Below are positions 8,124 to 16,652 of a DNA stretch of 64,000 bases, piece by piece. How positions within the stretch are numbered: the first letter of the stretch is position 1; each line of letters starts with the position of its first letter. Position numbers and translations under genes: made by a program. The notes under the pieces were generated by a model. That model did no database searches, had not been told where the DNA came from, and saw nothing but the letters and a program-made list of their open reading frames with translations. This DNA comes from CAZSDU01 sp964605775 (GTDB taxonomy: Bacteria; Bacteroidota; Bacteroidia; Bacteroidales; FEN-979), in assembly GCA_964605775.1 (NCBI GenBank), contig CAZSDU010000005.1, positions 1 to 64,000 on the forward strand, in the 5' to 3' direction.

Positions 8124-9464
8124 TTAAAACCGTATTTCTTTCCCCTGATAAAAATCAAGAATTTTGCCTTTAAAGATATAATCGAATTTAGCCTGAATCA
8201 GATTGGATTGAGACTGTTCGTAATTGTTTTTCTGAATTAAAAAATCCGTAGCGGTCATGACCCCGACATCAAACTTTTTTTGTGCATTTTCATAGACCGA
8301 CTTCACCGCGGATAACTGTTCTTTTGTGGCTTCATATTTCTTGATTGCGGCTTTTAAATCTGTATAGGTTTGTTCAATGCTTTTTCTCAGCACATTTTTC
8401 GTGTTCTGTTCGTTAAGCTGGGCCGTCATGGTATTAATTTTAGCCCTGTCGATATTGCTTTTTATCTGGCGGTTACTATAAATTGGGATGGAGAGACCAA
8501 GGCTGAATGATTGGCCGATATTATCCCAGAGTTGCTCAAAGAAAGGATAACCCTGGGGGTTCACGCTTCCCTTTTTTCGGCTTGAAGCAAAGCTCGTATT
8601 CAGGTTGGCGCCAAAATTCAAACGTGGCCATCGTGCCCCTTCTGTGACCTTCAGCGCCATCAGGGAAGCGTTGGTCTTTATGGCTGCGCTGGAAATCTGA
8701 GGAAGAACGTCCAGGGATTTTTTATAAATCTCCTCATTGGTCTGAAGAATCACTGCAGAGGGTTCAGTCATATCAGGGACGGCCACAATGAATTGATCGG
8801 TAATGGGAATATCCATCAACTGCATCAGGGTAACTTTAGCCAGGTCGAGCTGATTCTGGGCAGTAATGACAGCAAGATTATCGGTCGCAAACTGCGACTT
8901 GATTTGCAGCAAGTCGCTCTCAGGGGATTTTCCGGCATCGACCATCTTTGCCGTACGGTCAACCTGTACCGCAGTTGCTTCCGCCTGGCTTTTTGCCACA
9001 GAAAGAATTTCATTAGCAAATAAAACCTGAAGATAGCCGGTGGTAATATTCAGGGTAACATCATTTTTTGCTTTTTCAATATCATATTGTCCTGCCTCTA
9101 CTGTCAAGCGATATTGCCTGATGGTATTGGCATTCTGAAGTCCATTGAAGAGGTTATAACTACTGGATATGCCCATATTGGTTGAATGGTAAGCTTCAGT
9201 AACAAAGGAGTTGGTGGTTGGGTCAATGTTTTTCCCCAGGTTCAGGGCTTCATTGGCCGAAGCATTTACACTGGGAATCCGGTTGGCTTTGTATTGTTCC
9301 AGACTCACCTTGTTAAGTTCATTGCTCAACCGGCTTTGATTTACAGTGATATTCCGTTGAAGAGCCGTATCCAGACATTGCTGAAAAGTCCAGGCTCGCG
9401 GTTGCGCCAAAACGGTGGCCACCATAATAAATGACAATAAAAAAACGATTCCTTTTTTCAACAT
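8124..9464 (-). CDS. TolC-family outer-membrane efflux protein
   Basis: This 446-residue outer-membrane channel has a signal peptide (MLKKGIVFLLSFIMVATVLAQ) and two tandem OEP repeats rich in Gln, Asn and Ala heptads, including LGKNIDPTTNSF and LGLSIPIYSNRQIKSNIDRAK. It provides the outer-membrane conduit for the exporter encoded downstream. I chose the ATG at 9464, one base after the regulator's stop (TGA-A-ATG), because it begins the signal peptide; a 38-residue upstream extension overlaps the regulator and lacks any signal-like character. Being wedged tightly behind the response regulator, it is expressed with the two-component genes. Confidence 0.92.
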   Translation of the reverse strand: MLKKGIVFLLSFIMVATVLAQPRAWTFQQCLDTALQRNITVNQSRLSNELNKVSLEQYKANRIPSVNASANEALNLGKNIDPTTNSFVTEAYHSTNMGISSSYNLFNGLQNANTIRQYRLTVEAGQYDIEKAKNDVTLNITTGYLQVLFANEILSVAKSQAEATAVQVDRTAKMVDAGKSPESDLLQIKSQFATDNLAVITAQNQLDLAKVTLMQLMDIPITDQFIVAVPDMTEPSAVILQTNEEIYKKSLDVLPQISSAAIKTNASLMALKVTEGARWPRLNFGANLNTSFASSRKKGSVNPQGYPFFEQLWDNIGQSFSLGLSIPIYSNRQIKSNIDRAKINTMTAQLNEQNTKNVLRKSIEQTYTDLKAAIKKYEATKEQLSAVKSVYENAQKKFDVGVMTATDFLIQKNNYEQSQSNLIQAKFDYIFKGKILDFYQGKEIRF

Positions 9465-9465
9465 T

Positions 9466-10188
9466 TCAATCTTCAGTTTGGGATTGATTAATAACCTTGA
9501 AAAGTTGTTCACGATAGTGCTCACTGATCGGAATTTCGCGTTTGGAAATTCCCAATTGTTGCTTTTGCACGTATTCAATTTTATTAAAAGCCACGATAAA
9601 GGATCGGTGAATCCGGATAAATTTATCAGCGGGCAATTTCTCTTCCATTGCTTTCATGCTCATCTGGGTCAGGATGGGTTTTTCTCCGGTATAGATTTTT
9701 ACATAATCTCCAAGTCCCTCAATGAACAATATCTCGTTAAGGTCAATTTTTACAAGTTTATAATCGGCACGTACAAAAATGCATTCGGAAAATCCAGTTT
9801 TTCCTGTTTCGACCTTTTGTGTCTGATCATGCATTTCCATGTATTCCCTTGCCTTATTGACTGCTTTCAGAAATCTTTCAAAGGTGTATGGTTTCAGCAA
9901 GTAATCCACAGCATCCAGATTGAATCCTTCGAGGGCATAATCGGAGAAGGCCGTGGTAAAAATCACCAGGGGTTTTTCGTGAAGGCTCTTTAACATCTGG
10001 ATACCGGATACGTCTGGCATCTGAATGTCGAGGAAGATCAGGTCGATGGTTTGAGAGCGCAATATGTCCATGGCTTCAAAAGCGCTCTTACACTTTGCAG
10101 CCAGTTGAAGAAACGGCACTTTACTGATATTGTCCTCCAGTAGATCGAGGGCAAGCTTTTCATCATCGATGGCCAGACAGCGGATCAT
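9466..10188 (-). CDS. LytTR-family response regulator
   Basis: This 240-residue regulator has an N-terminal receiver domain with acidic pocket DDE (residues 8-10), phospho-acceptor Asp54 (IFLDIQMPD), a TTAF threonine motif and the conserved Lys in YLLKPYTFERF. A LytTR DNA-binding domain spans residues about 135-235 (LFIEGLGDYVKIYT, FIRIHRSFIVAFNKI). LytTR proteins bind paired direct repeats upstream of target genes, often their own operon. It overlaps the kinase gene by 4 bp and abuts the TolC gene, so it probably controls the exporter in the same operon. Confidence 0.95.
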   Translation of the reverse strand: MIRCLAIDDEKLALDLLEDNISKVPFLQLAAKCKSAFEAMDILRSQTIDLIFLDIQMPDVSGIQMLKSLHEKPLVIFTTAFSDYALEGFNLDAVDYLLKPYTFERFLKAVNKAREYMEMHDQTQKVETGKTGFSECIFVRADYKLVKIDLNEILFIEGLGDYVKIYTGEKPILTQMSMKAMEEKLPADKFIRIHRSFIVAFNKIEYVQKQQLGISKREIPISEHYREQLFKVINQSQTED

Positions 10189-11222
10189 ACCGTGAAATGT
10201 ATCAGGAGTTCAACCTTGTATTCTGCGCCATTATCAGTAATGGTAAGAGAATGCTTATCTGGGTATAATAAATTCAACCGGCGAATGACATTTTTCAAAC
10301 CAATTCCGGATCCCTGGGAAGTTGTTTCATGGTTCCTGCTGAAAATCTTATTGGATACTTTGAACGACAGGATATCTTTATCCGCCATCAGAACAATGTC
10401 AATGTTTGAATCTTCAAGATAACTCACCCCGTGTTTAAAGGCATTCTCCACGAAGGGGATCAATAACAAGGGTTCAATCATAATGGCCTCGGGCTGGCCG
10501 GTCAGGAAAAAATGGATTTCAACCCGCTCAGCTATCCTTAAACGCTGAAGTTCAATATAGTTTTGTAAGTATTCCACTTCTTTCTCCAGACAAACCTTTT
10601 CGTCCTTGGAATCCTGTAGCATATACCGCATGATCTGCGCCAGCTTGATGATGGCATTTTCCGTGTCATCTGATTTTTTCCTTGCCAGAGAACAAATATT
10701 GTTCAGGATGTTGAATAGAAAATGTGGGTTAACCTGGGATTTCAGAAAAGCAAGTTCGGAAAACAGTTTTTCCGCCTCTATTTCTTTTTTCTGCTTTTCC
10801 GCTTTAAACCACTCAGCGGTAATCCGGATGGCCGTACTTAATGCGAAAGCGAGGATGGCTGGATATAAAGGCATGAAAACAATATGAACAAAGGGTGGCC
10901 GGTGTCTGTTATGCCCCAGTAAATTCCCGACAAAATAAATGTAGAAGAGATGAATGAGACCGATGATGATCAATCCCAAGGCCAATAAAAAAAAATACTG
11001 CCATGTTTTTTTTCTCAGCAAAAAAATTGGGATGAGATAAAGATAATTGAGATAAAAATAACCGGCCATCAACAGCAGGGTAAACCAGCTCATGAAGATG
11101 AAACGTGTTCTTCCCAACGTTGATTCCATGAAAAACAAAGGAACAATAAAAAAGGATATCCAGATCAAAACATGAATAATCACTGTATATTTCCCTGAAA
11201 ACATTTGCTGGAGTCGGGCCAT
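10185..11222 (-). CDS. LytS/YehU-type sensor histidine kinase
   Basis: This 345-residue kinase has four predicted membrane helices in residues 12-140 with short loops and no large sensor domain, so it probably detects a membrane-embedded or envelope signal. A helix rich in Lys/Glu leads into the His_kinase box FLKSQVNPHFLFNILNN, with His167 as the phospho-acceptor. The ATPase motifs follow (PFVENAFKHGV, SGIGLKNVIRRLNLLY). It is the first gene of the six-gene efflux operon. No -7 element is clear in the 146 nt upstream, but a 15-bp inverted repeat lies there. The signal might be the exported compound, by analogy with peptide-sensing exporter systems; this is inference. Confidence 0.94.
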   Translation of the reverse strand: MARLQQMFSGKYTVIIHVLIWISFFIVPLFFMESTLGRTRFIFMSWFTLLLMAGYFYLNYLYLIPIFLLRKKTWQYFFLLALGLIIIGLIHLFYIYFVGNLLGHNRHRPPFVHIVFMPLYPAILAFALSTAIRITAEWFKAEKQKKEIEAEKLFSELAFLKSQVNPHFLFNILNNICSLARKKSDDTENAIIKLAQIMRYMLQDSKDEKVCLEKEVEYLQNYIELQRLRIAERVEIHFFLTGQPEAIMIEPLLLIPFVENAFKHGVSYLEDSNIDIVLMADKDILSFKVSNKIFSRNHETTSQGSGIGLKNVIRRLNLLYPDKHSLTITDNGAEYKVELLIHFTV

Positions 11223-11291
11223 GCGTGTGCAGAATTTTTGGTAAAATTATTCAAATCCGGCAATCTCTCGGGATATAATAGACAGAAGTCG

Positions 11292-11335
11292 CTGTTTTAA
11301 GGTCGGACAGCTTTTTTTTACCGATTTTAAGACAG
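11292..11335. promoter_or_regulatory. 15-bp inverted repeat between the efflux operon and rpoN
   Basis: The arms are 11292-11306 (CTGTTTTAAGGTCGG) and 11321-11335 (CCGATTTTAAGACAG), separated by 14 mostly T bases. Twelve of fifteen positions are Watson-Crick pairs; the other three become G-U pairs only in a plus-strand RNA. That asymmetry favours an RNA hairpin over a protein site. No T-tract follows it. Confidence 0.45.
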
Positions 11336-11354
11336 GGTTTCTAAGATAAATTGT

Positions 11355-11362
11355 TATATTTG
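11355..11362 (+). promoter_or_regulatory. -7 element of rpoN
   Basis: TATATTTG fits TAnnTTTG and ends 6 nt before the ATG at 11369. No TTTG lies at the expected -33 distance. If used, transcription would start at or next to the start codon, giving a leaderless or nearly leaderless mRNA. Confidence 0.45.
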
Positions 11363-11368
11363 TTTCCT

Positions 11369-12865
11369 ATGCTAAATCAGAAACTGCAACAACGTTTAGT
11401 TCAAAAGCTATCCCCCCAACAGGTGCTGGTAATGCGTTTATTGCAGGAGCCCGTTCTTTCGCTTGAGCAAAGGATTAAACAAGAACTTGAGGAAAACCCT
11501 GCCCTGGAAGAAGCCAGTCGCGATGAAGTTGACCAGGAAAATCTCATGGATGAACAAACGCTGGAATCCATGGATTCAGAGGAAGACGAATTTCGGGAAG
11601 ATATTGAATCTCTGGAAGTTCAAGAAAATGAATTTTCCTTTGAGGATTATATGGACGAAGATGAAATTCCGGGATATAAGCTGATTGCCGACAACAAAAG
11701 TCCGGATGAGAAATACCGGGAAATTCCTATGGCTTCAGGAATAAGTTTTCAGGATTATCTGATCTCCCAGATCGGACTACACCAATTTACGGATAAACAA
11801 TTTATCATTGCCTCAACCCTGATCGGCAACCTTGATGAAGCCGGTTATTTGCGCAGGGAAATTTCTGCCCTGGTCGATGATCTGGCATTTAATCAGAATG
11901 TTGAAGCAACCCAAAAGGAAATCACCGAGGTGTTAAAAATTGTGCAAACATTTGATCCACCCGGAATCGCTGCCAGAAATCTTCAGGAATGTTTGCTTCT
12001 TCAGTTGCGTTCAAAACCCAACCATACTTATGCCACCCGGCTTGCTGAGGTGATCCTGAAATATTATTTTGACGCCTTCAGCAAAAAACATTATCAAAAA
12101 ATCCTTCAGAAGGGGAATGTTTCAGAAGAAGAGCTGAAAGAGGCCATGGAAGAAATTCAAACCCTTAACCCAAAACCAGGGGCTGCCATTTCCGAAACTT
12201 CCCGGCTCAATCAGGATATCATTCCCGACTTCACCATATCCAATTCAGACAATAACCTTGAGCTCACGCTGAACTCCAGAAACACACCCGAGCTGATCCT
12301 GAATCATGATTACATTGAAATAATGAAGGAGTTTAACCGTAAAAAGAAAAATATCAGCAATTCCGATAAAGCCGCACTGACATTTATCAAACAAAAAATC
12401 GACTCAGCCAGGGGATTTATTGATGCCATAAAGCAACGCCAGGAAACCTTATACATCACCATGAAAGCCATCATGGATTATCAGCGGGAATATTTCCTCA
12501 GCGGTGATGATACCAGGCTTCGCCCCATGATTCTGAAAGACATCTCCACGCTTGTAGGACTGGATATTTCAACCATATCAAGGGTGGCCAACAGCAAATA
12601 CGTTCAGACCCCATTCGGCACCTTCCTGCTGAAAAGTTTTTTTTCTGAATCCATGCATAATATCAATGGGGAAGAAATTTCCACACGGGAAATAAAAAAA
12701 ATCCTTTCAGATATTATCCTTGCTGAAGATAAGACTAACCCACTTAAGGATGATGAGCTGATGGAACACCTGAAAACAAAAGGATACAGTATTGCCCGCC
12801 GTACTGTTGCCAAATACAGAAAACAGCTTAACGTACCGGTCGCCCGGCTTAGAAAAGAATTCTAA
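11369..12865 (+). CDS. rpoN: RNA polymerase sigma-54 factor
   Basis: This 498-residue sigma-54 directs RNA polymerase to -24/-12 promoters that need an AAA+ activator. Region I is LSPQQVLVMRLLQEPVLSLEQRI; an acidic region II spans about 50-105 (many Asp/Glu); the core-binding region and helix-turn-helix follow (LKDISTLVGLDISTISRVAN). The RpoN box near the C terminus is ARRTVAKYRKQL. I chose the ATG at 11369 rather than the in-frame TTG at 11351, which lies on the promoter element. The stop overlaps the next gene's start by one base (TAATG). No sigma-54 activator is encoded in this window, so its regulon lies elsewhere. Confidence 0.96.
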   Translation: MLNQKLQQRLVQKLSPQQVLVMRLLQEPVLSLEQRIKQELEENPALEEASRDEVDQENLMDEQTLESMDSEEDEFREDIESLEVQENEFSFEDYMDEDEIPGYKLIADNKSPDEKYREIPMASGISFQDYLISQIGLHQFTDKQFIIASTLIGNLDEAGYLRREISALVDDLAFNQNVEATQKEITEVLKIVQTFDPPGIAARNLQECLLLQLRSKPNHTYATRLAEVILKYYFDAFSKKHYQKILQKGNVSEEELKEAMEEIQTLNPKPGAAISETSRLNQDIIPDFTISNSDNNLELTLNSRNTPELILNHDYIEIMKEFNRKKKNISNSDKAALTFIKQKIDSARGFIDAIKQRQETLYITMKAIMDYQREYFLSGDDTRLRPMILKDISTLVGLDISTISRVANSKYVQTPFGTFLLKSFFSESMHNINGEEISTREIKKILSDIILAEDKTNPLKDDELMEHLKTKGYSIARRTVAKYRKQLNVPVARLRKEF

Positions 12866-13494
12866 TGGTCATGTCTTCCGGAATGTCTGAAAAAATTGCC
12901 CGGGGGATTTCCTACCTGCTTCATCCACTTTTCCTGCCATTGTATATGATGTTGCTGCTTGTGGGGACAGATGCTTTTACGGTATCCGCAATCCCCATTC
13001 GATTCCGGCTGGTAATTCTGGGTATTGTTTTTCTGATCACTGTTTTTTTTCCCGTTCTCCTGACTTTTTTTCTGTTGCGCATGAAAATCATCTCTTCCTT
13101 TTATCTGAACAAAAAAGAAGAAAGGATTTTCCCTCTGCTTTACACTGCCATATTATATTATGTGACGTATTACCTGCTCAGGGACTTGCAGGTTTTTTCT
13201 CTTTTTTGCTATTTTATGCTGGGGGCTACCCTGCTTGCCATTCTAAGCCTTATCCTCACCTTTTATAAAAAAATAAGCCTGCATATGACAGGCATGGGGA
13301 GTCTGACCGGATTTTTCCTGGGTTTATCACTGAATTTCGGAATCCATTTTCTCGGCTTTTTTATTACCACCGTGTTGTTATCCGGCTGGGTAGGTTTTGC
13401 CAGAGTTAAATTAAACGCTCACCATCCGTTTGAAATATACGCCGGCTTTCTTCTGGGAACAGTATTGTTCACCGCGCTGATGCTGCTGATTTGA
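12865..13494 (+). CDS. PAP2-like integral membrane protein
   Basis: This 209-residue protein has about six membrane helices. It carries a remnant of PAP2 phosphatase motifs: K-x-E-x-R-I-x-P (residues about 83-90), SLHMTGMGS in place of PSGH, and ARVKLNAHHPFEIYAG in place of SR-x5-H-x3-D. The motifs resemble Bacteroidota PAP2-like proteins that sit next to rpoN or housekeeping genes. It could dephosphorylate lipid or isoprenoid phosphates, but the GH to LH change and HHPFE instead of H-x3-D make activity uncertain. It is translationally coupled to rpoN by a TAATG overlap. Its tail abuts the convergent beta-barrel gene with no spacer. Confidence 0.65.
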   Translation: MVMSSGMSEKIARGISYLLHPLFLPLYMMLLLVGTDAFTVSAIPIRFRLVILGIVFLITVFFPVLLTFFLLRMKIISSFYLNKKEERIFPLLYTAILYYVTYYLLRDLQVFSLFCYFMLGATLLAILSLILTFYKKISLHMTGMGSLTGFFLGLSLNFGIHFLGFFITTVLLSGWVGFARVKLNAHHPFEIYAGFLLGTVLFTALMLLI

Positions 13495-14190
13495 TCAGAA
13501 GGGCATTAACAGAAATCCAACAGAAATGGGAGAAATCTGGGGACCTCTGTTCTTGGAGAATATATTCGAAAGTGAATAATAAGCATTCACATGAAACCAC
13601 TTATAACCGATGCGGAAAGTTGGACCATAGCTGAATTTTTCAAGATATTTTACATCCCTGAATGATACCCGCAATTTATCTGTAGTGTTAAACAGGTAAT
13701 CTTCTCCAACCCACTTGGTATGAGCCGGTAACATATAACCCAGTTTGAAACCAAGACCAATGGCCAGTTTATATTTTGTTTTAAAACGGAATTCTATGGG
13801 AAGTTCCAGGTATGGCATGACCAGCTTACTCCGCTGATAACTGATGGAATCAGGAATTTTGGCAAGCTGTATGGAATCACTGTAGCCTTTTACCTGAAAA
13901 TTTCCGTACATATTATGAATCCTGACACCCAGTCCAACAGAGAAACCAAAATTACTCTTCCCAAAGGGCAGATTATAGGTGGCAAAAACATTAAACCCCT
14001 GATTGATGGCCCGGGTTTTGATTCCAGAGGGAAGATTCTGCCAAAAATCCGTGAACATTCCCAGCCCGATACTGATTCTTTTTTTTGTCGACTCATTGAC
14101 CACCTGGGATTGCCCCTGATAGGCAGAGAATATCCCAACGGCAAAAATCAAGACTAAAAAGCTTCGCAGCAATAATTTTCTTAGGTTCAT
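13495..14190 (-). CDS. Outer-membrane beta-barrel protein (PorT-like/OmpA-barrel family)
   Basis: This 231-residue protein has a signal peptide (MNLRKLLLRSFLVLIFAVGIFSAYQGQSQ) and alternating hydrophobic/polar strands typical of an eight-stranded barrel (LELPIEFRFKTKYKLAIGLGFKLGYML, SYGPTFRIGYKWFHVNAYYSL), ending in a terminal Phe. This fits the outer-membrane protein beta-barrel family common in Bacteroidota, which includes PorT. The ATG at 14190 is chosen because it starts the signal sequence; a longer frame would begin at 14235, above the -7 element. The function is unknown; it could be a structural or assembly barrel. Confidence 0.72.
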   Translation of the reverse strand: MNLRKLLLRSFLVLIFAVGIFSAYQGQSQVVNESTKKRISIGLGMFTDFWQNLPSGIKTRAINQGFNVFATYNLPFGKSNFGFSVGLGVRIHNMYGNFQVKGYSDSIQLAKIPDSISYQRSKLVMPYLELPIEFRFKTKYKLAIGLGFKLGYMLPAHTKWVGEDYLFNTTDKLRVSFRDVKYLEKFSYGPTFRIGYKWFHVNAYYSLSNIFSKNRGPQISPISVGFLLMPF

Positions 14191-14210
14191 AGTGAATCGT
14201 TTTACCTGAA

Positions 14211-14218
14211 CAAAAATA
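14211..14218 (-). promoter_or_regulatory. -7 element of the beta-barrel gene
   Basis: On the minus strand the sequence reads TATTTTTG, a TAnnTTTG match 20 nt upstream of the ATG. No clear -33 TTTG is seen at the right distance. Confidence 0.5.
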
Positions 14219-14260
14219 AGGTTTTTATTGGTCACGTAGCGTAATTAACGCAGAAACCAT

Positions 14261-15184
14261 TTAAAAATTTGATCTCCCCCAAAGATTTTCAGGATAAACT
14301 TTTTGTTTGATCAGTTCCCGAATGCCCTGAATCACGAAGAGACGGTCCTCCTTATAGGTCATCCCAAACCATTTACCCTGACAATTCAACACTTTTACCT
14401 TCGATTCCCCCGCCTGGATCAACTGGTTGACCATACTGGGAATATAAAACTCGGCTTTGGGATTTTCAGCATTATTTTGGATGAAAGCGGCAAAACCCGC
14501 ATTCAGCTGAGAGAAGAATGAGGGGGTAAAGCCCCAGAAGTTCATGGATACCACGGTATCTCCGGAAATGTCATGACTTACCCCTTTTTCATCTTTAAAA
14601 ACAATCCGAGGGCCTTTTTTTTCGATATGGGTATGTTCCGTCACCTCCAGCAATTCCGATTGCTTACTGATCCGACAAACCCCTCTCGAAACGGCACCAA
14701 ATTCCGAAAGGGTGTTTGAAAGCATATAGCCAACCATACAATAATCATTCTCGCGCGCGGGTGTCAATTCTTTATAATAATCAGCGATCGCATGGAAAGC
14801 TTCTCTCCCGTAAAAATCATCGGCATTGATGACCGCAAAAGGTCCCGGAATTTTTTTCTCAGCCATCATGACAGCATGTCCCGTTCCCCATGGTTTTTGA
14901 CGCTCATCTGTAATCAATATCCCTTCGGGAACCATCCAGGTTTCCTGAAAAACATAATCGATGTCGATCTTTTCCCATAGTTTTTCGATAAAAACTTCCT
15001 TAAAATCCTTCTCTATGCTTTCCTTGATAATAAAAACAACCCTCCCGAAGCCCGCCTGTATTGCATCATAAATGGAATAATCAATGATGGTTTCGCCTGA
15101 GGGGCCAATTTTATCAAGCTGTTTTAGTCCACCGTAGCGACTTCCCACACCGGCAGCAAGAATTAATAATGTTGGTTTCATCAT
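14261..15184 (-). CDS. Sugar-phosphate nucleotidyltransferase
   Basis: This 307-residue protein has an N-terminal nucleotidyltransferase fold with the glycine-rich signature ILAAGVGSRYGGLKQLDKIGPSGET (residues 8-32) and the NADDFYG metal/nucleotide motif near residue 120. It resembles glucose-1-phosphate thymidylyl- or UTP-transferases but carries the GGLKQ variant seen in a Bacteroidota subfamily. It would condense an NTP with a sugar 1-phosphate to make an activated sugar. It follows the sugar MFS gene by 25 nt on the same strand, suggesting that imported sugar is activated by this enzyme or that both belong to one sugar pathway. The exact substrate is unknown. Confidence 0.8.
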   Translation of the reverse strand: MMKPTLLILAAGVGSRYGGLKQLDKIGPSGETIIDYSIYDAIQAGFGRVVFIIKESIEKDFKEVFIEKLWEKIDIDYVFQETWMVPEGILITDERQKPWGTGHAVMMAEKKIPGPFAVINADDFYGREAFHAIADYYKELTPARENDYCMVGYMLSNTLSEFGAVSRGVCRISKQSELLEVTEHTHIEKKGPRIVFKDEKGVSHDISGDTVVSMNFWGFTPSFFSQLNAGFAAFIQNNAENPKAEFYIPSMVNQLIQAGESKVKVLNCQGKWFGMTYKEDRLFVIQGIRELIKQKVYPENLWGRSNF

Positions 15185-15209
15185 AACATTTTACCTCCCG
15201 AGTGAAGGG

Positions 15210-16535
15210 TTATTTCCATGACCTGATTTTATGCCCGGCCATGGCATAAAAAATGATCATCAGATAACAGGGAATAGCCAGGATGTATGCCTGCTGAGGC
15301 GACCAGATATCCGACAAAAACCCCCAGCATAAAGGAAGGATAGCTCCTCCGGCAATGCCCATGATCAGTAAAGCCGATCCTGTCTTAATGAATTTTCCCA
15401 GATCATGAATAGCCAGCGGCCAGATAGCCGGCCAAACCAGGGCATTGGCCAGGCCAAGCAAAGCGATAAACAAAACAGAATAAGGCAAAACAAGCTGGAT
15501 CCTTTGAAAGTTCATCATATCCACGAAAGGAATAGAAATCTTATTGTCCGCTGGTATCAGAATAGCTAAAAGGGTAAATGCAATGCCCAGAATGCCACTC
15601 CAGGCCAAAGCTGCTTTTTGAGATAATAATCTGGGAATAATGATAATTCCTATAAAGTAGCCTAAAATCATTGCGATCAATACCATAGAAGTAAAGTATT
15701 TCGCTGATTCAAGCGGAACCCCGATGGCCTGACCATAGCGGATAATGGTGTCACCGGCAATGACTTCCACCCCCACATAAAAGAATAATGCAATGACCCC
15801 GAGAATCAGATGCGGAAACTGAAAAATCGAAGTTTTGGAAGCAGCATAATCCGAATTCATATCGGTTTCATTTTCTTTTTCAACTTCGGGAAGAGGGGCA
15901 AATCGAATAAACAAACCCAGGACGAGGAGGACAATGGACATCACCAGGTATGGAGCAATGACCCGCCTGGCCAGTTCATCCAGGGCCATCCCTCTAGCGA
16001 CAGTATCCAGGGTGGAAAGCTGTTGAATAAATGCATCACCATCATTCAAAATATAGTACACCAGGATAAGCGGTGCCAGGGTTCCGGCCAGCTTGTTGCA
16101 AATCCCCATGATGCTGATCCTGCGTGCAGCTGTTTCCCTTGGGCCAATGATGGTGATATAGGGATTAGAAGCCGTTTGCAATAAAGCCAAACCGCTACCT
16201 AAAACAAATAACCCGAGAAGAAAAACAGTATACATTCGCATCCAGGCAGCAGGGATAAAGATCAAGGTTCCAAGTGCCATGACCCACAGACCTATTGTCA
16301 TGCCCATCTTAAACCCTGTTTTTTTCAATAGCCATGAAGATGGGAGAGCCATGATGGTGTAGGAAATATAAAAGGAAAAAGCAACAAACAATGCTTGAAA
16401 ATTCGATAATTCACAGGCTATTTTCAGATAGGGAATAAGAACCCCGTTAAGCCAGGTTACAAAACCAAAAATAAAAAAAAAGAGGCCAATAATGGTAATG
16501 GATAGAATATATTGTCCCCGGCTTGTCTGGATCAT
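15210..16535 (-). CDS. Sugar MFS transporter (FucP/GluP family)
   Basis: This 441-residue transporter has twelve predicted membrane helices and the family hallmarks ITIIGLFFFIFGFVTWLNG at the start, GLALLQTASNPYITIIGP in the first half, and LGLANALVWPAIWPLAI in the second. Members are proton- or sodium-coupled importers of glucose, galactose or fucose. It lies upstream of the nucleotidyltransferase in a probable two-gene operon with its own -7 element. The sugar transported is uncertain; conserved Asn/Glu positions are compatible with hexose transport. Confidence 0.9.
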   Translation of the reverse strand: MIQTSRGQYILSITIIGLFFFIFGFVTWLNGVLIPYLKIACELSNFQALFVAFSFYISYTIMALPSSWLLKKTGFKMGMTIGLWVMALGTLIFIPAAWMRMYTVFLLGLFVLGSGLALLQTASNPYITIIGPRETAARRISIMGICNKLAGTLAPLILVYYILNDGDAFIQQLSTLDTVARGMALDELARRVIAPYLVMSIVLLVLGLFIRFAPLPEVEKENETDMNSDYAASKTSIFQFPHLILGVIALFFYVGVEVIAGDTIIRYGQAIGVPLESAKYFTSMVLIAMILGYFIGIIIIPRLLSQKAALAWSGILGIAFTLLAILIPADNKISIPFVDMMNFQRIQLVLPYSVLFIALLGLANALVWPAIWPLAIHDLGKFIKTGSALLIMGIAGGAILPLCWGFLSDIWSPQQAYILAIPCYLMIIFYAMAGHKIRSWK

Positions 16536-16574
16536 GGAATAGTTCTTCAGAACAAATTATGGCATAAACAGCAA

Positions 16575-16582
16575 CAAAAATA
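16575..16582 (-). promoter_or_regulatory. -7 element of the sugar transporter operon
   Basis: The minus strand reads TATTTTTG, matching TAnnTTTG, 39 nt upstream of the ATG. A TTG (16610-16608) lies 25 nt further upstream, slightly beyond the usual spacing. Confidence 0.45.
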
Positions 16583-16617
16583 ATTCAATTTTCATTCTGT
16601 GCTTACACAAAATATAA

Positions 16618-16625
16618 TACATTTG
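16618..16625 (+). promoter_or_regulatory. -7 element of the hybrid kinase pair
   Basis: TACATTTG matches TAnnTTTG and ends 27 nt before the ATG at 16653. No -33 TTTG is evident. The element faces away from the sugar transporter promoter in the same divergent spacer. Confidence 0.5.
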
Positions 16626-16652
16626 TAATTAACACATAAGTCTGATTATTCC

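Noticed and set aside
9415..9993. 192-residue plus-strand frame opposite the LytTR regulator
   Set aside because: It is an antisense shadow of the regulator; residue content is random-like and no ribosome-binding site is present.
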